DNA of 64,000 bases from Anaeramoeba flamelloides (lineage: Eukaryota > Metamonada > Anaeramoebidae), in the NCBI GenBank assembly GCA_027625915.1, contig JANTQA010000048.1, positions 2,356,001 to 2,420,000 on the forward strand, written 5' to 3'. How positions within the stretch are numbered: position 1 is the first letter of the stretch; each line of letters starts with the position of its first letter. Both the position numbers and the translations under genes were made by a program. The notes beneath the pieces were generated by a model. It saw only the letters and a program-made list of their open reading frames with translations, searched no databases and was not told the origin of the DNA. Shown here piece by piece: positions 23,823 to 36,549 of the stretch.

Positions 23823-24183
23823 ACTGTTGAGAGAAAAATGTTGGACAGAGAAAAATAGTTGGACAGCAATTTTAATTGGGAACATTAATAGAAACTGAAA
23901 ATGATTTTTAATTACAATCGTTTGTGAAATAACTAAAGAAAATAACAATAATCTACTTATTAGAATAAGGATTAATGTAATTCTACTTTTTCAAAATCTT
24001 ATCTCTTATAATCTAAAGCAATTTTAAAAATTACCATTTTCAGAATATTTGGTGAACTTTACTAAAACTTGGATTTTTGTTAAAATAGTGTGATCTACTT
24101 TAGTTATCAACCATTCAAATGTGTATTCTACACAAACCACATATTAATGAACTTGTAACACCTTTAAACCTGGGTTTATATAG
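23823..24183 (-). mobile_element. MITE family 2, truncated copy
   Basis: Matches the element at 39991-40446 in reverse orientation. It keeps one terminus (GAGAGAAAAATGTTGGACA) and the interior (TAAAACTTGGATTTTTGTTA; CACCTTTAAACCTGGGTTTA). It stops about 100 bp before the other terminus, so one inverted repeat is missing. Immobile fragment. Confidence 0.75.
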
Positions 24184-24199
24184 CATTAATAAACTATTT

Positions 24200-24815
24200 T
24201 CAATAATTTTTGACTCGTTTAATAATGTTAATGGTTGTTGTTTTATATGTTGAATCTGTCTATTCTTATCAAAAAAAAATATTTTCAAATTTTTGGATAA
24301 GAATCATTTTTTCTAATTTTGCAAATTTTAGTTTTGCTTTTTTAAATTTTTGTTTTTGTTTTGGTTTTTCTTTTGGTTTTTCTTTTTATTTTTTTTTTGT
24401 TTTTGTTTTTTTTTCAATTTCTTTTTTTTTGTTTGATTTTTTTTTTTTTTTTACAAAAGATCAGGTGGAAAATAAAAAATATCTTATAAAATACAAATAA
24501 TCACTCTGAAAATTAAGACGATGTAATGTGTTTTAAAATGAATTTAGTTATTAGCAAAAAATCTTCTTTTTAAACTTTTTTTCAGTGAAAGTTCAGTAAT
24601 AAAAAATCGGTAATGCTCAACTCAAAAATTTTACTCATTTTTTTTTAATTTTTGGTTTTATTTTTTTTTTTAATTTTTAAAATATCAAGTTTTTATATAT
24701 TTAGAATGGGTTAAAGTTAATTACAAATCATGTTTAATTATTATTTTTCTTAAATAGTATAGAATTTATTTTTTGTATTTTTTATTTTGGGTGAGTCACA
24801 ATTTTTGAAATTATT
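24200..24815 (+). pseudogene. Decayed copy 2 of the segment at 4100-4980
   Basis: Shares with copy 1, in order: a block whose translation aligns as DSFNNVNG versus DSLYNFNG, long T tracts, the block GTGAAAGTTCAG, TTTTTATATATTTAGAATG, and GAGTCACAATTTTTGAAA at the end. The reading frames present in copy 1 are broken here by in-frame stops. I cannot name the ancestral gene or repeat. Confidence 0.4.
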
Positions 24816-25497
24816 TTTATTTAAACTCTGAATTAAAAAAAAGTAAAAATTAAAATTTCTAAAAATAGTAAAAAACTTATAAAAATATGTTTGTTCAAAT
24901 TTTTGGTTTATTGGGATTATTTCTAGTTTAAAATTATAAAATTTTTTTATTTTATTTGATAAATTCATTGTATATGGTTTAAAAAGCTTATTAAATAGTA
25001 ATTACAAGATATTTTTTAATGAAGAAATCCGAAAAGGGGGTATTCGAATTGATTGGAAAATATTTTTTTGATCAGGGAATTTTTTCTGGTTAATTTTACA
25101 GTTTATTTTATTTTTATATATGTGCGTATATTTGTATTTGTTCAAACGGGAAAACCTAATATAAACTGTTTTTATAACTTAAAAAGAAAATAGGCAATGA
25201 AATTTTCCTTTCAACCAAAAAGATAATTTATCAATTAAATTATTCATAGAACTAATGATGAATTTTTTAGTCACAATAAAGAACTTTTCCATCGAAAAGT
25301 ACTATATTATATAATTGAAGATCTTTCTTTGGTTTTTTTTTTCTTGAATTTGCACGATTTGATTCTGATTTTAGTATTTTAGTTGGTTTATAAATGACTA
25401 TTGAAGGTCTTATAATTAAAATATTTTTCAATTTTAAAACAAAACACACAATTAAAAGGAAAATTTTTTGGGTGAAATAAAAAAAAAATAATTTCCG
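24816..25497. other. AT-rich intergenic region
   Basis: No gene or repeat recognised; frames present are Ile/Asn/Phe-biased. Confidence 0.4.
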
Positions 25498-26090
25498 ATA
25501 TATATATATATATATATATATATCTTTTAGTACCTCGGATTTGCTTAAATTTCATCAAGTTTTTTAAAAAAGATTTAATATGATATTGATGTACTAATAT
25601 ATTAATTTTCTTATTTGTCTTTAATCCAGATTTGGATTATAATAAAAAGTCAAAATAGTTCAAAGATAAAGTAGTTAAGTTATAGATTTTTTTATTATAA
25701 ATTCAGAAAAAAAATAATAATTATTTATTTTTACATTTTTTTTAAAATTTTCTATTTTTTTTTTTTTTTTAATTTTGAAAGTTTGAAAATTTATAACAAT
25801 AATAATAATTCAGTGAACTATTATGATTCGTTAATAATAAAGTTTCAAATGGCATTTTTAATATTATAAGAAATTAATAAAAATAATTAAAATATATATT
25901 GATGACAAATTTTCATTTTTTAGACAAAATTTCAATAAATATTATATCAAGAGAAATGTGGAATTCATTTATTTCAGTTCAAATAAAAAAAAATAAGAAA
26001 AATAATTTTTTTTATTTCTTGCTTATCTTTCTCTTTTTCTTGTCTTTGTTTAGAAAATTTATTCTTTTCATTTTTTTAAAGAAAAGATAG
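25498..26090 (-). mobile_element. (TA)n-flanked element, partial copy of the 60.7-62.2 kb element
   Basis: Begins with a (TA)n tract (25500-25523), then CTTTTAGTACC and CGGATTTGCTTAAATTTCAT. From there it runs as a close inverse match of the right half of 60706-62199. Long blocks are shared, such as TTAATTTTCTTATTTGTCTT and AGTCAAAATAGTTCAAAGAT. Similarity fades after about 26090. The other end was not identified. Confidence 0.6.
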
Positions 26091-27780
26091 CCCATGAACT
26101 GTAATCCTGCCTAAATTATAGCTCGAATAAAAAACTTTTAACAATTTTAGGGTTTTAGGCAAACAGGGGGTAATTTTGTTGAATCTCCTCTGCTCAGAAA
26201 TAAAAAAAGAAGTTGAATAAGATTTTAAAACCACAATTTAAGTAATAGAAAAAAAAATAATTGGGGGGTAAAAGGTTAATGAAATCAAAAAAAAACAAAT
26301 GAACATTTCAAACTAAAAGATGAAAAAATGATTTTTATATTTATCAAAAATATAAAAATTATTTTCAATTTGAACGGGACAATATTATTTTTATATTAAT
26401 TATTTTAATTGTTGGAAAGGGTTAGAATTGTGGGGTTTTTTTTCAATTAGATAAATAAATAGCCCAATTGTTTTTGATCTAAATTTTCGAATTTGAATTG
26501 ATATGAAAAAAGTCTAAGGTGTAGAATTTTTAAATTATAATCTTTGAGAAAAAAAAAAATATAATCAAAAATTAAAAAGAGGTGTAAATTAATAATAACA
26601 ATTTGAAAAATATTTGTTAATATTTGAAGATTTTTTTTGGTTTTTGAGATTTCATTGGAAATTTTCAATGTAAATTTATATACTGTTAATTATCTAATAA
26701 AAAGATCAAAATTCTCAATCATCTTTCTAAAAAAATCGCATGGGGGGATTTAAAATAATTCATCAGACTCTCCCAATTCTTAAAAGAGAATTAATAATTG
26801 GGGGTTGTTTTGAAAAGTGAAATTTTGAAAGGTTACATCATTTATTATATCTTTTTGTGGAAAACAGAATGAAAATTTTGTTATATTTATTTTGGAAAAA
26901 ATGGTATAGAGCTATTTTTTTATTAATCCTTCTTCCGTCTAAAGTTATTTAAAAAAGTCAAAAAATTCTGTTTTTTAAGCATTAAAACACATAATTCTTT
27001 ATTGGATAAGATATTGTGTGTTCTTCTACCAGAAAATCTACAAAATTTCTTGAGTAATTTATAACATAATAATATTAAATTATTATGTTATAAATGTATT
27101 TTATCTAATGTCTACTATTCAACAATAATCTATTTTATTTTTTTTTTTTCATTCTTAAATTTACTATTTTTTTTCAACAAAAAATCTCCTAAACATATAT
27201 TACAAACTAAGTATCTAAACTATTTTTTTTTGTGTCTGTTTGATTATTAATTTGTAAGTAAAAATAAAGTTGTTTAGGTTATCCAAAGTTAGAAATTATT
27301 TGTTTTTTATAATGACTTTCAATATAATTCACTTTGTACAAATTTGATTTGTGTCATTATTTTAGAAAAAAAAATATCAAAAAACACTAGAACTGTTGAT
27401 TTTATTCATAAAATTATCTTTTCTATTTAAATTTTGATTATTTTTTGTAGGGATCTTATTTTTCAATTTACAGTTTTTTATAAAAAAAAATCATCAAATA
27501 AATAAAAATACCAAAAGCTTGAAATTCTCAAATACTTTTAGTTGTTAGGAAAATTTCATATTTATAATTTATGTGAATTATAATTTTGTTGTTATTGTAA
27601 GGGCTCACATAGGTGTAATAACATTTCTTTTAATTATGCCACGTGAAATCTTCTAGGTCTTTACTTTATTTCTTTTAATTTTTTCGGCTCAAAGAATAGC
27701 ACTTTTCTAATATCCTTTCGAGTATTTATAGTTAATTGGAAAAATAAATTGAACATAGATTTTATCTTACCTTGTAAAAA
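26091..27780. other. AT-rich intergenic region with one perfect palindrome
   Basis: No gene. A perfect AT-only palindrome lies at 27059-27093, with arms TTATAACATAATAAT and its complement around a 5-base centre. Weak similarity to the left half of the 60.7-kb element is possible near 26990-27120 but is not reliable by eye. Confidence 0.4.
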
Positions 27781-28100
27781 TACAGCGATTTCAACCCTAC
27801 CTTGAAAGCTATGATAAACAGAAAATGAATTTTCTGTATCATACTTTACTTTTTATTACAGGATTTTATGGTTTTGTGATAGCTTATTACAAACAGTGAA
27901 AATGTATAACACAACAAAAATTTCTAATAGAGAAATTATATACACCCGTTCCAACCCTGCTCTGAAATCTATGATAAACGGAAAATACGTTTTCTGTATC
28001 ATATTTTTCTTTTTATAATAGGATTTTATGGTTATGTGATAGCTTATTACCAACCTTGAAATTTTATACTAGATCAAAATTTTCCCAAACAGAGAATATA
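27781..28100 (+). repeat. Two-unit 160-bp tandem repeat
   Basis: Unit 1 (27781-27940) and unit 2 (27941-28100) share CTATGATAAACAGAAAAT versus CTATGATAAACGGAAAAT, TTTTCTGTATCATA and AGGATTTTATGGTT, and both have GTGATAGCTTATTAC. Each unit starts TACA followed by a C-rich CAACCCT motif that loosely resembles the TA-CAG ends of the MITEs. It could be a tandemly duplicated MITE fragment. Confidence 0.7.
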
Positions 28101-28440
28101 TATAAATCTGAATTTATCACTACAAACTTCTTGAATTATCAATAATTTAGAAAAAAATGCAGGTTTTTTGTGGATCCTTTAATTCGAAAGACCTTAAAAT
28201 CAAAAGGCAAGGCCATTTTAAATAAATCATAAAATTCTATCTTGGATCTTTTGAAACTTTGTTTTGAATTTTTGAATTTATTTCTGAAACCACATAATTT
28301 TTTCCAAAGACTTTCAAATAAGAAATTTTTTTAAAAAACCAATATCAAACCAAAAAATTTTGAGGATAGCGTATAATGGAAGAATTTTTTTGTATTTAAC
28401 TGAGATAAAAAGCCAAGTTCTATGTCTGTCAAATTTCACA

Positions 28441-28926
28441 GTACTATATTCAAAATAAAGCTTGCAAAAAAATTTAATACATGTTTCAAAATAAAAAGCG
28501 TTTTGTTTTTTTGTTATAGAAGACCGATACATCAACTGATCAAAGAAACTGATAATAAATCCTATATAAACACGGTACTGGTTTCTAAAAGTTCTCTTAT
28601 TTAAAAAGAAATTCTAAAAATGAAAGATTCAAATAGAAAAATTTTTTATCAAAAAATAGAGTAATTTTTTCATAAAATTTTTATCGTCAAAAAAAAAAAA
28701 ATTCTCAAAAAAATCTGAGACAATTATGGAAAATTTTCAGAAAATTGCATTCCTAATTTAAATATTACTGAAAATTACAGTTGTTCACTTTAAAAAATGA
28801 TTATAACTTAGGTATACTATTTGATAGTAGATTGGGTGTTGCCTTGGTAAAAGAAGAAAAAAAGCAAGGATTATATTTAAAAAACATGGATTATACTCGT
28901 TAGGGATGCACTATTTTGATCACTAT
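28441..28926 (-). mobile_element. Tc1/mariner-like MITE, family 4, copy 2 (inverted)
   Basis: The left end TTCAAAATAAAGCTTGCAAA matches the reversed right end of the copy at 29350-29829. The right end, reversed, reads AGTGATCAAAATAGTGCATC. Same interior blocks (reverse of the TTCTCTTATTT and CTTCTATAAC motifs). It sits about 420 bp from copy 3 in opposite orientation. No ORF. Confidence 0.78.
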
Positions 28927-29349
28927 TTGTTTGGAAAGGCTGTAAATTTATATAGGTGAAATCAAAATTTACATTCGTAACACATATTTGAACAATAAAA
29001 GGTTATAAATTTCCACTTCATTTTCATACTGGTTTTGCAAATACCATTTGTTGTAAAATTAATCGAAAAAATTTTTCATTCAACTTTGCAAAAAAAAAAA
29101 TCAGTAAAATGTCAAATATTTAATTCTTAAAACAAGCCTAAATTCTTAATTTCCTTTTTCCAATTGGAAGCTTTGATGTTTGGTGTTAATTCTTTAGTCT
29201 TGTTCTTTTTTTGGGAAAGATGAATGAAATTTTTACTCTTTTTATTTTGCAATTAAAAGTATATTCCAAATTACCGCGTATCTCTTAGAAAACTCTTTTT
29301 ATTAGAGATGTTATTTGTTTTCAAAAAAATGGACCAAAAATTACATTTA

Positions 29350-29829
29350 CAGTGATCAAAATAATGCGTGCACAAAGACTATAATCCGTTTTTCAAAATA
29401 TTATCCGTGCTTTTTTTTTTTTTTTCTTCTTGTAACTAGGCAACATCCAATCTACTACCCAAAAGTATACCTAGGTTCAAATCCGTTTTGGAAGTAAAGG
29501 TCGAGTTATTTTTAGTAAAATTTAAATTATTCATGCAAATAGTTGAAAATTTTTTAAAAATATTTGAAATTGTTTTGAATTTTTGTTTTGATTATTAAAA
29601 TTTTCTAAAAATTTACTCTATTTTTTGAGATAAAATTATGGAATTTGATCCTTCATTTTTAGAATTTCTTTTTAAATAAGAGAACTTTAAGAAACCAAGA
29701 CCATATTTATTTGGGGTTTATTATCGGTTTCTTTGATCGGTTAATGTATAGGTCTTCTATAACAAAAAAACACGCTTTTTATTTTGAAACACGCATTAAA
29801 TTTTTTTGCAAGCTTTATTTTGACTACAG
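29350..29829 (+). mobile_element. Tc1/mariner-like MITE, family 4, copy 3
   Basis: Best-defined copy: TA then CAGTGATCAAAATAATGCGT at the left, and AAGCTTTATTTTGACTACAG then TA at the right. The inverted ends correspond over about 70 bp with substitutions. A GGTTCAAATCC-like string near 29474 imitates a tRNA B-box, but no tRNA fold surrounds it. Confidence 0.85.
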
Positions 29830-29831
29830 TA

Positions 29832-31568
29832 GATATCCAAAAAAAGATTTTTAAAATCATTTACTGCTATTTGTGTTGTTAACAGGAATATATTTTAACT
29901 TCCTTTATCAGATTTTTCTTTCCGAAATTGAGTTCTTGAAGAAGAAGGTTACAGTATGTGGATCTATTTGAAAAAGGAAACTGAAAATGAAGTGAAAATT
30001 GTTCCCATTTATAATTCATTTACCATTCGGAACATATCAAATTTTTAATTCTGTAAAGAAATTGAGGGTATTAATTTACCATTTTCGAATTGTGTGGGTT
30101 TTGGTGACTGGTTTTAATTCTTTAACTCTCGTTTTTTGGAAAACTGAATGAAATTTTGGATTCTTTTATTCTGAAATTGATAGTAAACATGGAAAATGAA
30201 GAATAAATTTTGTCACTTTTGAATTCAAATAATCATATCCCTTTTTCGTAGAGAGTTTGAAAAGAGATCGGGTTTGAGATCTTTATTTTAAAAAGTAAAT
30301 TAAGTGAAAATTAGGTTATAATTTCTTTCTAGTTATTCTTCCGCAATCATGATTTGAAAAAAATACAACTATTCAAAACAACGCTTTTTTTCAGTGTTTT
30401 GTTTTCTAAAATCTATTCAAAGATTTCTTTGTGAAAAAATAGGGTTGATTTTGTAACAAGTTTTTTATTTGCAAAACATTATTTTTAAATTTTTCCTTTG
30501 TTTGGAAATAAAAAGGGTTCTAACACAATGCAATAATTTGTATAAAATGGGTACAAATGAAAATGTTTAATGAAACTTTAAAATATCTCTTTTTCTCACC
30601 TAAAAATAGATATTTTCGTTTCCTCTATTTAAAGTTAGTTCATGATGAAAAAAAAATCTTCTGTAAAAGGCTTTTTAAACCCAGATAAAACCAAACGATT
30701 TTGAAACATTCTTAGACTTTTTGTTAAATCCCTTTTGAGTTGCAAAACAAGCTCAAAAATCGGAAAAAGTTTCAAAAAAGATTTTGCAATATTTTATTTG
30801 AAAAGAAGACAAAATTTTAAAACCCTAGTTAGAATAGTGAGCTTTTAAACACCAAAACTTAATTCTTAGCTCTTGTGAATTTCTTAAGGTTGATTTTAAA
30901 ATTATTTTTAGAATTAAAATAGTTGTAAGAAGTGAAACAACTTCTTGTGACTCAAAAAATGCTTGACTATACTTGCAAATACTTTTGAAATATTTACTAA
31001 GATTGAAGAGTTTTTCTCGTGAGAAATCTCTTTTTTGTGTTTGGTGATTTTGCCAAAAAATAAAATATAAATGTGCATTTTTATGAAGCTTTTGTGAATT
31101 TGAAAATTGAAAATCATTTATTACCAAATATCAAATCACAGTATTGTTAATTTTTCAAATTCTAATTAGATTCCCCTTCTTTTTAATCTTTTTAAATTCA
31201 GATTTACTCTTAAAAACCTTACAAAGCTAAAGGGTAAATTCTTAATTCTATAATTTTTGTTTCAAAAAGATGATCCAATTAATCCCAAACCAGTGAGAAA
31301 CGGAGGACTCTCACAGAAAGTCTAATTTACTCAACTGTAATTCATAATTTATTCCCAAACTCAAACACAACTGTTACAACCATTTTTTTCAGAGACAGGC
31401 AAAAGGTGTAAAATGAAAAATTAACACGGAAAGTTACTAAAAAAAAAGAAAAACGAAAAAAAAGTGCAGAAAAGGTGCTTTATTGAAATTTTCTATTTTT
31501 CTTGATGAATTTATTTTAAGAAAGAAATGAGTAAAGATTATGAAAAAAAAAAATTGAAAAAAGAAATT
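29832..31568. other. AT-rich intergenic region before the hAT element
   Basis: Nothing convincing. A 100-codon minus frame (30825-31127) has no ATG at its start and no recognisable motif. The left hAT terminus should lie between about 31260 and 31560; a GC-containing patch CAGTGAGAAACGGAGGAC at 31291-31308 is a candidate but has no clear inverse partner. Confidence 0.35.
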
Positions 31569-33473
31569 TTAATTAATTGTATTGTAACTGAAAATCACTT
31601 CTGCTTCAAGATTTTCGGTATTTAATCGATTTCTTCGTGGATTCATAATATAAGTGACATGTGAAAAGACTCTTTCAACTTCACATGAAGTAGGCTCCAT
31701 AACTAACAAGTTCAAAAAAATGTTTGGACAAATCTCCAAAAACTTGTTTTTTTCCAGTCCAGTATAGGTGAGGCGAATGACAAGATTCATCTTTTTTTCA
31801 TCAAAAAAATTTTGAAAGTCAATGAACTGACCAATCAAATCTCCACGTAGGTATTTACGCATCTTATCACATAGTTTATTTTCGTCTTCAATAAGTGGTT
31901 TAATGTGTTCAGGGCATAAGTAAAAATGCGTATAAATGATTCTATTGGCATCTTCCCATCGTGGCTTGTATCTTCTTATTTTATTGAGAAAATCCATAAT
32001 TTTCCCCATCGTTCCGCTATTAACCGATAAATTGATTATTTTTGCATAATCTTTCCCACTCATTTTAAATAACCAAGTTTCGATATTTCGCCATCTATTT
32101 AAAGTATCTTTTCGGAGTTGTCGTTCTTGAATTCCATCTATCAAAGGTGTAAATAGTCTTGAAAAATATTCAATGAAACGGAGGTCTTGTATGCTTCCTT
32201 CATTCGACAAACATTTTATCATTTGATTCGCAGTTTCTGATGTTTCCTCCTTGGTTATAAAAAGTAAGTAAGTTTTTTGCGTCTCATGAACACATCTGAA
32301 ACACATTTTAACCAAGTTCCCCAGCGTGTTTTTTGAAGGAAGAGATATGTCAGTTATGTTTTGACTTCTCCATCGCTTCTTACGGCCTGCTTGTATTCCC
32401 CTCTTAAAAAACACACGAACCAATTTACATAATCCATTGATGTTTGGAAAAGACTCCATTAATTTTTGTGAAATGAGATGCAGTAAGTGTGCAGCACATA
32501 AAGTGTGTTGTATTGCATATTGTTCGTTTAATCGTCTTCCTAATGAAACACATGCTCTTGCACCATCAGTAACAAAATTTGTAATTTGTTGCCAATCAAT
32601 CTCGTATTCAAGTAATGTTTCTTCCAGGAGTTTTTGCAATGAAGAAGCATCGCATCTATCCATTTCTTTGACTTTGAGACACAATCGGAAATCCAAGTTG
32701 GTTACCACAACAGCACACAAACTGCGTGAAGTGATGTCAGTAGTTTCGTCCATCATTAGACAAAACCTCTGTCCAACAAGTACTCTTTTCATGTTACTCT
32801 TTTTTCTCTTCAAGAACTCGTACTATTGACCTTCGCACAGTTCTTATTGAAGGAATTGAACCAAGTGATCGAAACGCAACAATCGAATCTCGATTGACCA
32901 ATCGATGAAATTTATCAATTGGCACAGAAGCTTGCAGGAAGGTTTGTGTGACTCTGTCTACACTATCCTGGATGATTAGCTCTGATGCGGTCTGACCATT
33001 TGGTCCAAAACCTCTTCTGTGTTTACTAGTCAATAAATGTCTTTTCATACTGTATCGCGAACCACAAATAGTGGCACCGCATTTCCGACATAGTATCTGA
33101 TAAAAGCCCCCTTTTTTATCTTTTCTTTATTCGACTCAAGAAAAGTAAAACAATTCATATCGGGTTCTTTTAGAATCTCAACCAAGTTACTTAGGTTCAC
33201 CTATTGAAAAAAAAGAAAAAAAAAGAAAAAAGAAAAAAAAAATAAATATTAGTTGAGTTCTTTGGGATTAATTATCAAAATAATTTTACTCTTGTTTTCG
33301 TTTCAATCTTTTCAACAGAATTTGAAACAATGATTGTGTTTTTTATTATTTAAAACAGTATCTCTTTGTTTCTTCTTCTTTCTTCGATTCTTCCTCCTCA
33401 CTTTCAATTTCTGACGAACTGAAATGGATGTGTTTGGTTTAGAAATTTGAATTCTTTTTCGTGACACGCTCAT
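31569..33473 (-). mobile_element. hAT-family DNA transposon, degraded transposase
   Basis: Minus strand. A basic Met-start exon is possible at 33473 (MSVSRKRIQISKPN). An intron-like T-rich tract ends CAATAG near 33200. A BED-type zinc finger follows (CRKCG, then H-LLTSK-H, about 33040-33100), and then the transposase core. The core shows LMMDETTD (first Asp), FVTDGARA (second Asp), the C-x2-H motif CAAHLLHL and the C-terminal hAT dimerisation signature MEPTSCEVERVFSH with RRNRL, ending TAA at 31569. Two single-base frame changes are seen, in an A6/G5 run near 33110 (before the finger) and in an A6 run near 32805, so the product is not contiguous. hAT enzymes cut and paste DNA, leaving 8-bp duplications; terminal repeats were not found. 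Its codon use is clearly less AT-biased than its surroundings, consistent with recent arrival. Confidence 0.85.
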
Positions 33474-33884
33474 AAACACTTAAAGTGAAATATGATTAAA
33501 AAAAAAATGAATTTAAATCAGTTGAAATTCTTTTTCAACCACTTTACGGTGACGTAGACGCCTTAAAATACTAAAATGAACACGTACTCCGTGTTTTGGA
33601 TTTTTTCGTGATGACTCGACACGGAAAAAAAACTTCAGAATTGCTTTCTTTACTCCTCTCTAACAATGGTGTATTTTTAGTGAGGAGTTATTTTATGATT
33701 TAAAAATAAAACTCTATTACTCTTTTCTGAATAAGAGTATTAAAGTTTAAATAATAAAAGAACATACAAATTCAAGCAACTCACTTAAATAAAAGTGAGT
33801 CATTAGGAAAAAAAACACTTTTAGATCATTTTTTATACACCGTTTGCCTTTCTCTGATTTTTTTTTTAATTGTAAAATTTTTCA

Positions 33885-36549
33885 ATGTTTTGTCTTCATC
33901 AATCAAAATCTTTTCTTAAGTCCGTTTTTCCTTTAAAAAGTTGCACAAGCCGCTTTATTGGAAGGGCTCTTTCCCAAATAAAATATAACTCACAATGGGA
34001 AAAACTTGCAAAGAAGGAACTTCGTGGAAAAGATCCAAAATCACTTCTTTATGTTTCCCCAGAAAATATTACTGTCAAACCAGTTTACCTTGAAGAAGAC
34101 AGAAAAGGGAAAAAAGGCGAAATGCCAGGCGTATTCCCTCTTTCTCGTGGGCATTATGCTACAATGTATACTGGTAAGTTTACCCACAAATTGAATTCTT
34201 TTTTGTTTTTTTATTTAAATCCCCCCTTTGTGTTTAAGAAAATAAAAAAAAAAAAAAGCAAACCATTTACTAAAAAAATTTCAAATTCTTTGTTTTTTTT
34301 TTTTTTTTTGTTTCTTTAAAAATTTTCTCTTTTTTATATTTTATAAATTTTGTTATAGGAAGAAAACACACAATTCGTCAATACGCAGGATTTTCAACCG
34401 CTAAAGAATCCAACGAATTTTACAAAAAGAATTTAAAAGCTGGACAAACAGGATTATCTGTTGCATTTTCTTTAAGTACACATAGAGGTTACGATTCAGA
34501 CAACCCACGTGTTTCAGGCGATGTTGGTATGGCTGGTGTTGCAATTGATACTGTTGAAGACATGAAGGTAAATAAACACACAAAAAAAATTTCTCTTTTT
34601 TTTTTTATTTTTATTTTTTTTTTAATTTTTGGGTATTACCCTTAAAACCTTAACCCCGAATACCTAACTAAAACTCACCAAAAATTACAACTTTTTTGAA
34701 TTATTTTCCACAAAAAATCCAAAAATAAAAATAAAACTTCAAAATAAAATAAAAAAAACAAAAACAAAAACAAAAACAAAAACAAAACTAAAAAAAAAAA
34801 AATTTTATTTTTATGACATAGGTCTTATTTTCAGGAATCCCACTCGACAAAATGAGTGTTTCAATGACAATGAATGGTGCTGTCTTGCCGTGCTTAGCGT
34901 TTTATATTGTTGCAGCACAAGAACAAGGTGTTCCACAAGAAAAGCTTTCTGGAACGATCCAAAACGACATTTTAAAAGAATTCATGGTTCGTAACACATT
35001 TATCTATCCACCTGAGCCCTCGATGCATATCATTTCTGACATCATGGCCTACCTTTCCGAGAAACTCCCAAGGTACAACTCAATTTCGATTTCAGGATAT
35101 CACATCCAAGAAGCAGGTGCTGACAAGGCCACCGAACTTGCGTTTACATTAGCTGATGGGCTTGAATACGTTGACACAGCTATCAAAGCAGGCTTAACTG
35201 TTGACGACGTTGCCCCAAGATTCTCCTTCTTTTTCGGGATTGGAATGAATTTCTATATGGAAATTGCCAAATTGCGAGCTGCAAGAAGGCTTTGGGCCAA
35301 ATTACTCCAAGAACGATACCAGCCAAAGAAGGCGAAATCCTTGATGCTGAGAACACATTGCCAAACCTCTGGGTGGTCTTTAACCGAGCAGGATCCATAC
35401 AACAACATCATCAGGACGACGATCGAAGCCATGGCCGCCATGTTTGGACAGACACAGTCTCTTCACACAAATTCCTTTGACGAGGCTGTCGGGTTACCAA
35501 CAGAATTCAGCGCCAGATTAGCACGTAACACACAGGTTGTCTTGCAAGAGGAAACCGAAATAACAAGGGTCGCGGACCCATGGGGCGGCTCTTATATGAT
35601 GGAGGCCCTGACTGACGAATTAGAAAAAAAGGCACTCACCATCATCAAGGAGATCGACGACCTGGGCGGAATGACCAAGGCCATCGCCACAGGTATGCCC
35701 AAATTACGAATTGAAGAGGCTGCCGCCAGAAAGCAAGCAAGGATCGATAGCGGACTGGACACCATTGTTGGCGTGAACAAATATCAATTAGAAGACGAAG
35801 AACCAATCGACGTCCGTGTCATTGACAACACCCAAGTAAGGCTTGAGCAAATCGCATCAATTAAAAAGGTCAAGCAGGAAAGAAACAACAAAAAGGCCAT
35901 GGAGTGCCTGGAAGCCTTGACCGAATGCGCCAAAACGGGCAAGGGCAACCTCTTGGATCTCTCGATCAATGCAGCACGAGCAAGATGCACAGTTGGGGAA
36001 ATTTCCGATTCCCTTGAAAAGGTGTACGGAAGATACCAGCTGATGGATTCCGTTGTCCAGGGCGCCTATAAGGGATCTTTCATCAACAAAAACGAATTCG
36101 AAAACTTGTCAGATCAAGTCGAAGATTTCAAAAAAAAAGTAGGTCGAAGACCAAGAATCCTCGCTGGTAAGTTAGGACAAGACGGACACGATCGCGGCAT
36201 TAAAGTAATCGCCTCAGGCTTTTCAGATCTTGGCTTTGACGTCGATGTTGGCCCCCTTTTCCAAACCCCTAAAGAATTAGCGAAAGACGCGATCACTTCC
36301 GATGTCGACGTCGTTGGCGTTTCCTCGCTCGCAGCAGGACACAAAACCTTGTTACCAGATTTAATCAGCGAACTTAAAAAGAATGGCGCAAAGGATATCG
36401 TTGTCATTTGTGGTGGAGTGATTCCTCCTCAAGATTATGATTACTTGTACGAAAAAGGTGTTCATTTGGTATTTGGACCAGGTACCAAAATCTTGGATTG
36501 CGCTCAACAAACACTTGATAAAATTAAAGAAATTAAAAAAATTAATTAA
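33885..36549 (+). CDS. MUT: Methylmalonyl-CoA mutase, organelle-targeted
   Basis: Three exons: 33885-34173, 34359-34567 and 34822-36549. The GTAAGT and GTAAAT donors and ATAG acceptors keep the frame and give 741 residues (human enzyme 750). It interconverts methylmalonyl-CoA and succinyl-CoA using adenosylcobalamin. The first 30 residues are basic, hydroxylated and non-acidic ([18 protein letters not shown]), a matrix-type presequence. The catalytic barrel carries [77 protein letters not shown] and [15 protein letters not shown]. The C-terminal B12 domain has the base-off motif DGHDRG (His about 621), then [10 protein letters not shown] and GGVIPPQDY. All key motifs are present with no damage. 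The single-chain layout is that of the eukaryotic homodimer. In anaerobic protists it commonly serves propionate production from succinate; here that is inferred. No partner genes (epimerase, carboxylase) are in the window. Confidence 0.97.

Noticed and set aside
29470-29490. GGTTCAAATCC, a tRNA B-box-like string
   Set aside because: It lies inside a MITE; no acceptor stem, anticodon arm or A box can be formed around it, and other copies of the MITE carry variants.
30825-31127. 100-codon minus-strand frame
   Set aside because: Begins at a TTG rather than ATG, has no recognisable motif, and overlaps another open frame of similar quality.
31291-33620. Candidate hAT terminal repeats (CAGTGAGAAACGGAGGAC at the left and ACACGGAGTAC-like sequence at the right)
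   Set aside because: Only CGGAG-type words match; no convincing inverted termini or 8-bp duplication, so element ends are left undefined.
34401-36407. Several frames on the minus strand across the mutase gene
   Set aside because: Antisense shadows of strongly coding sequence; no independent start context or motif.
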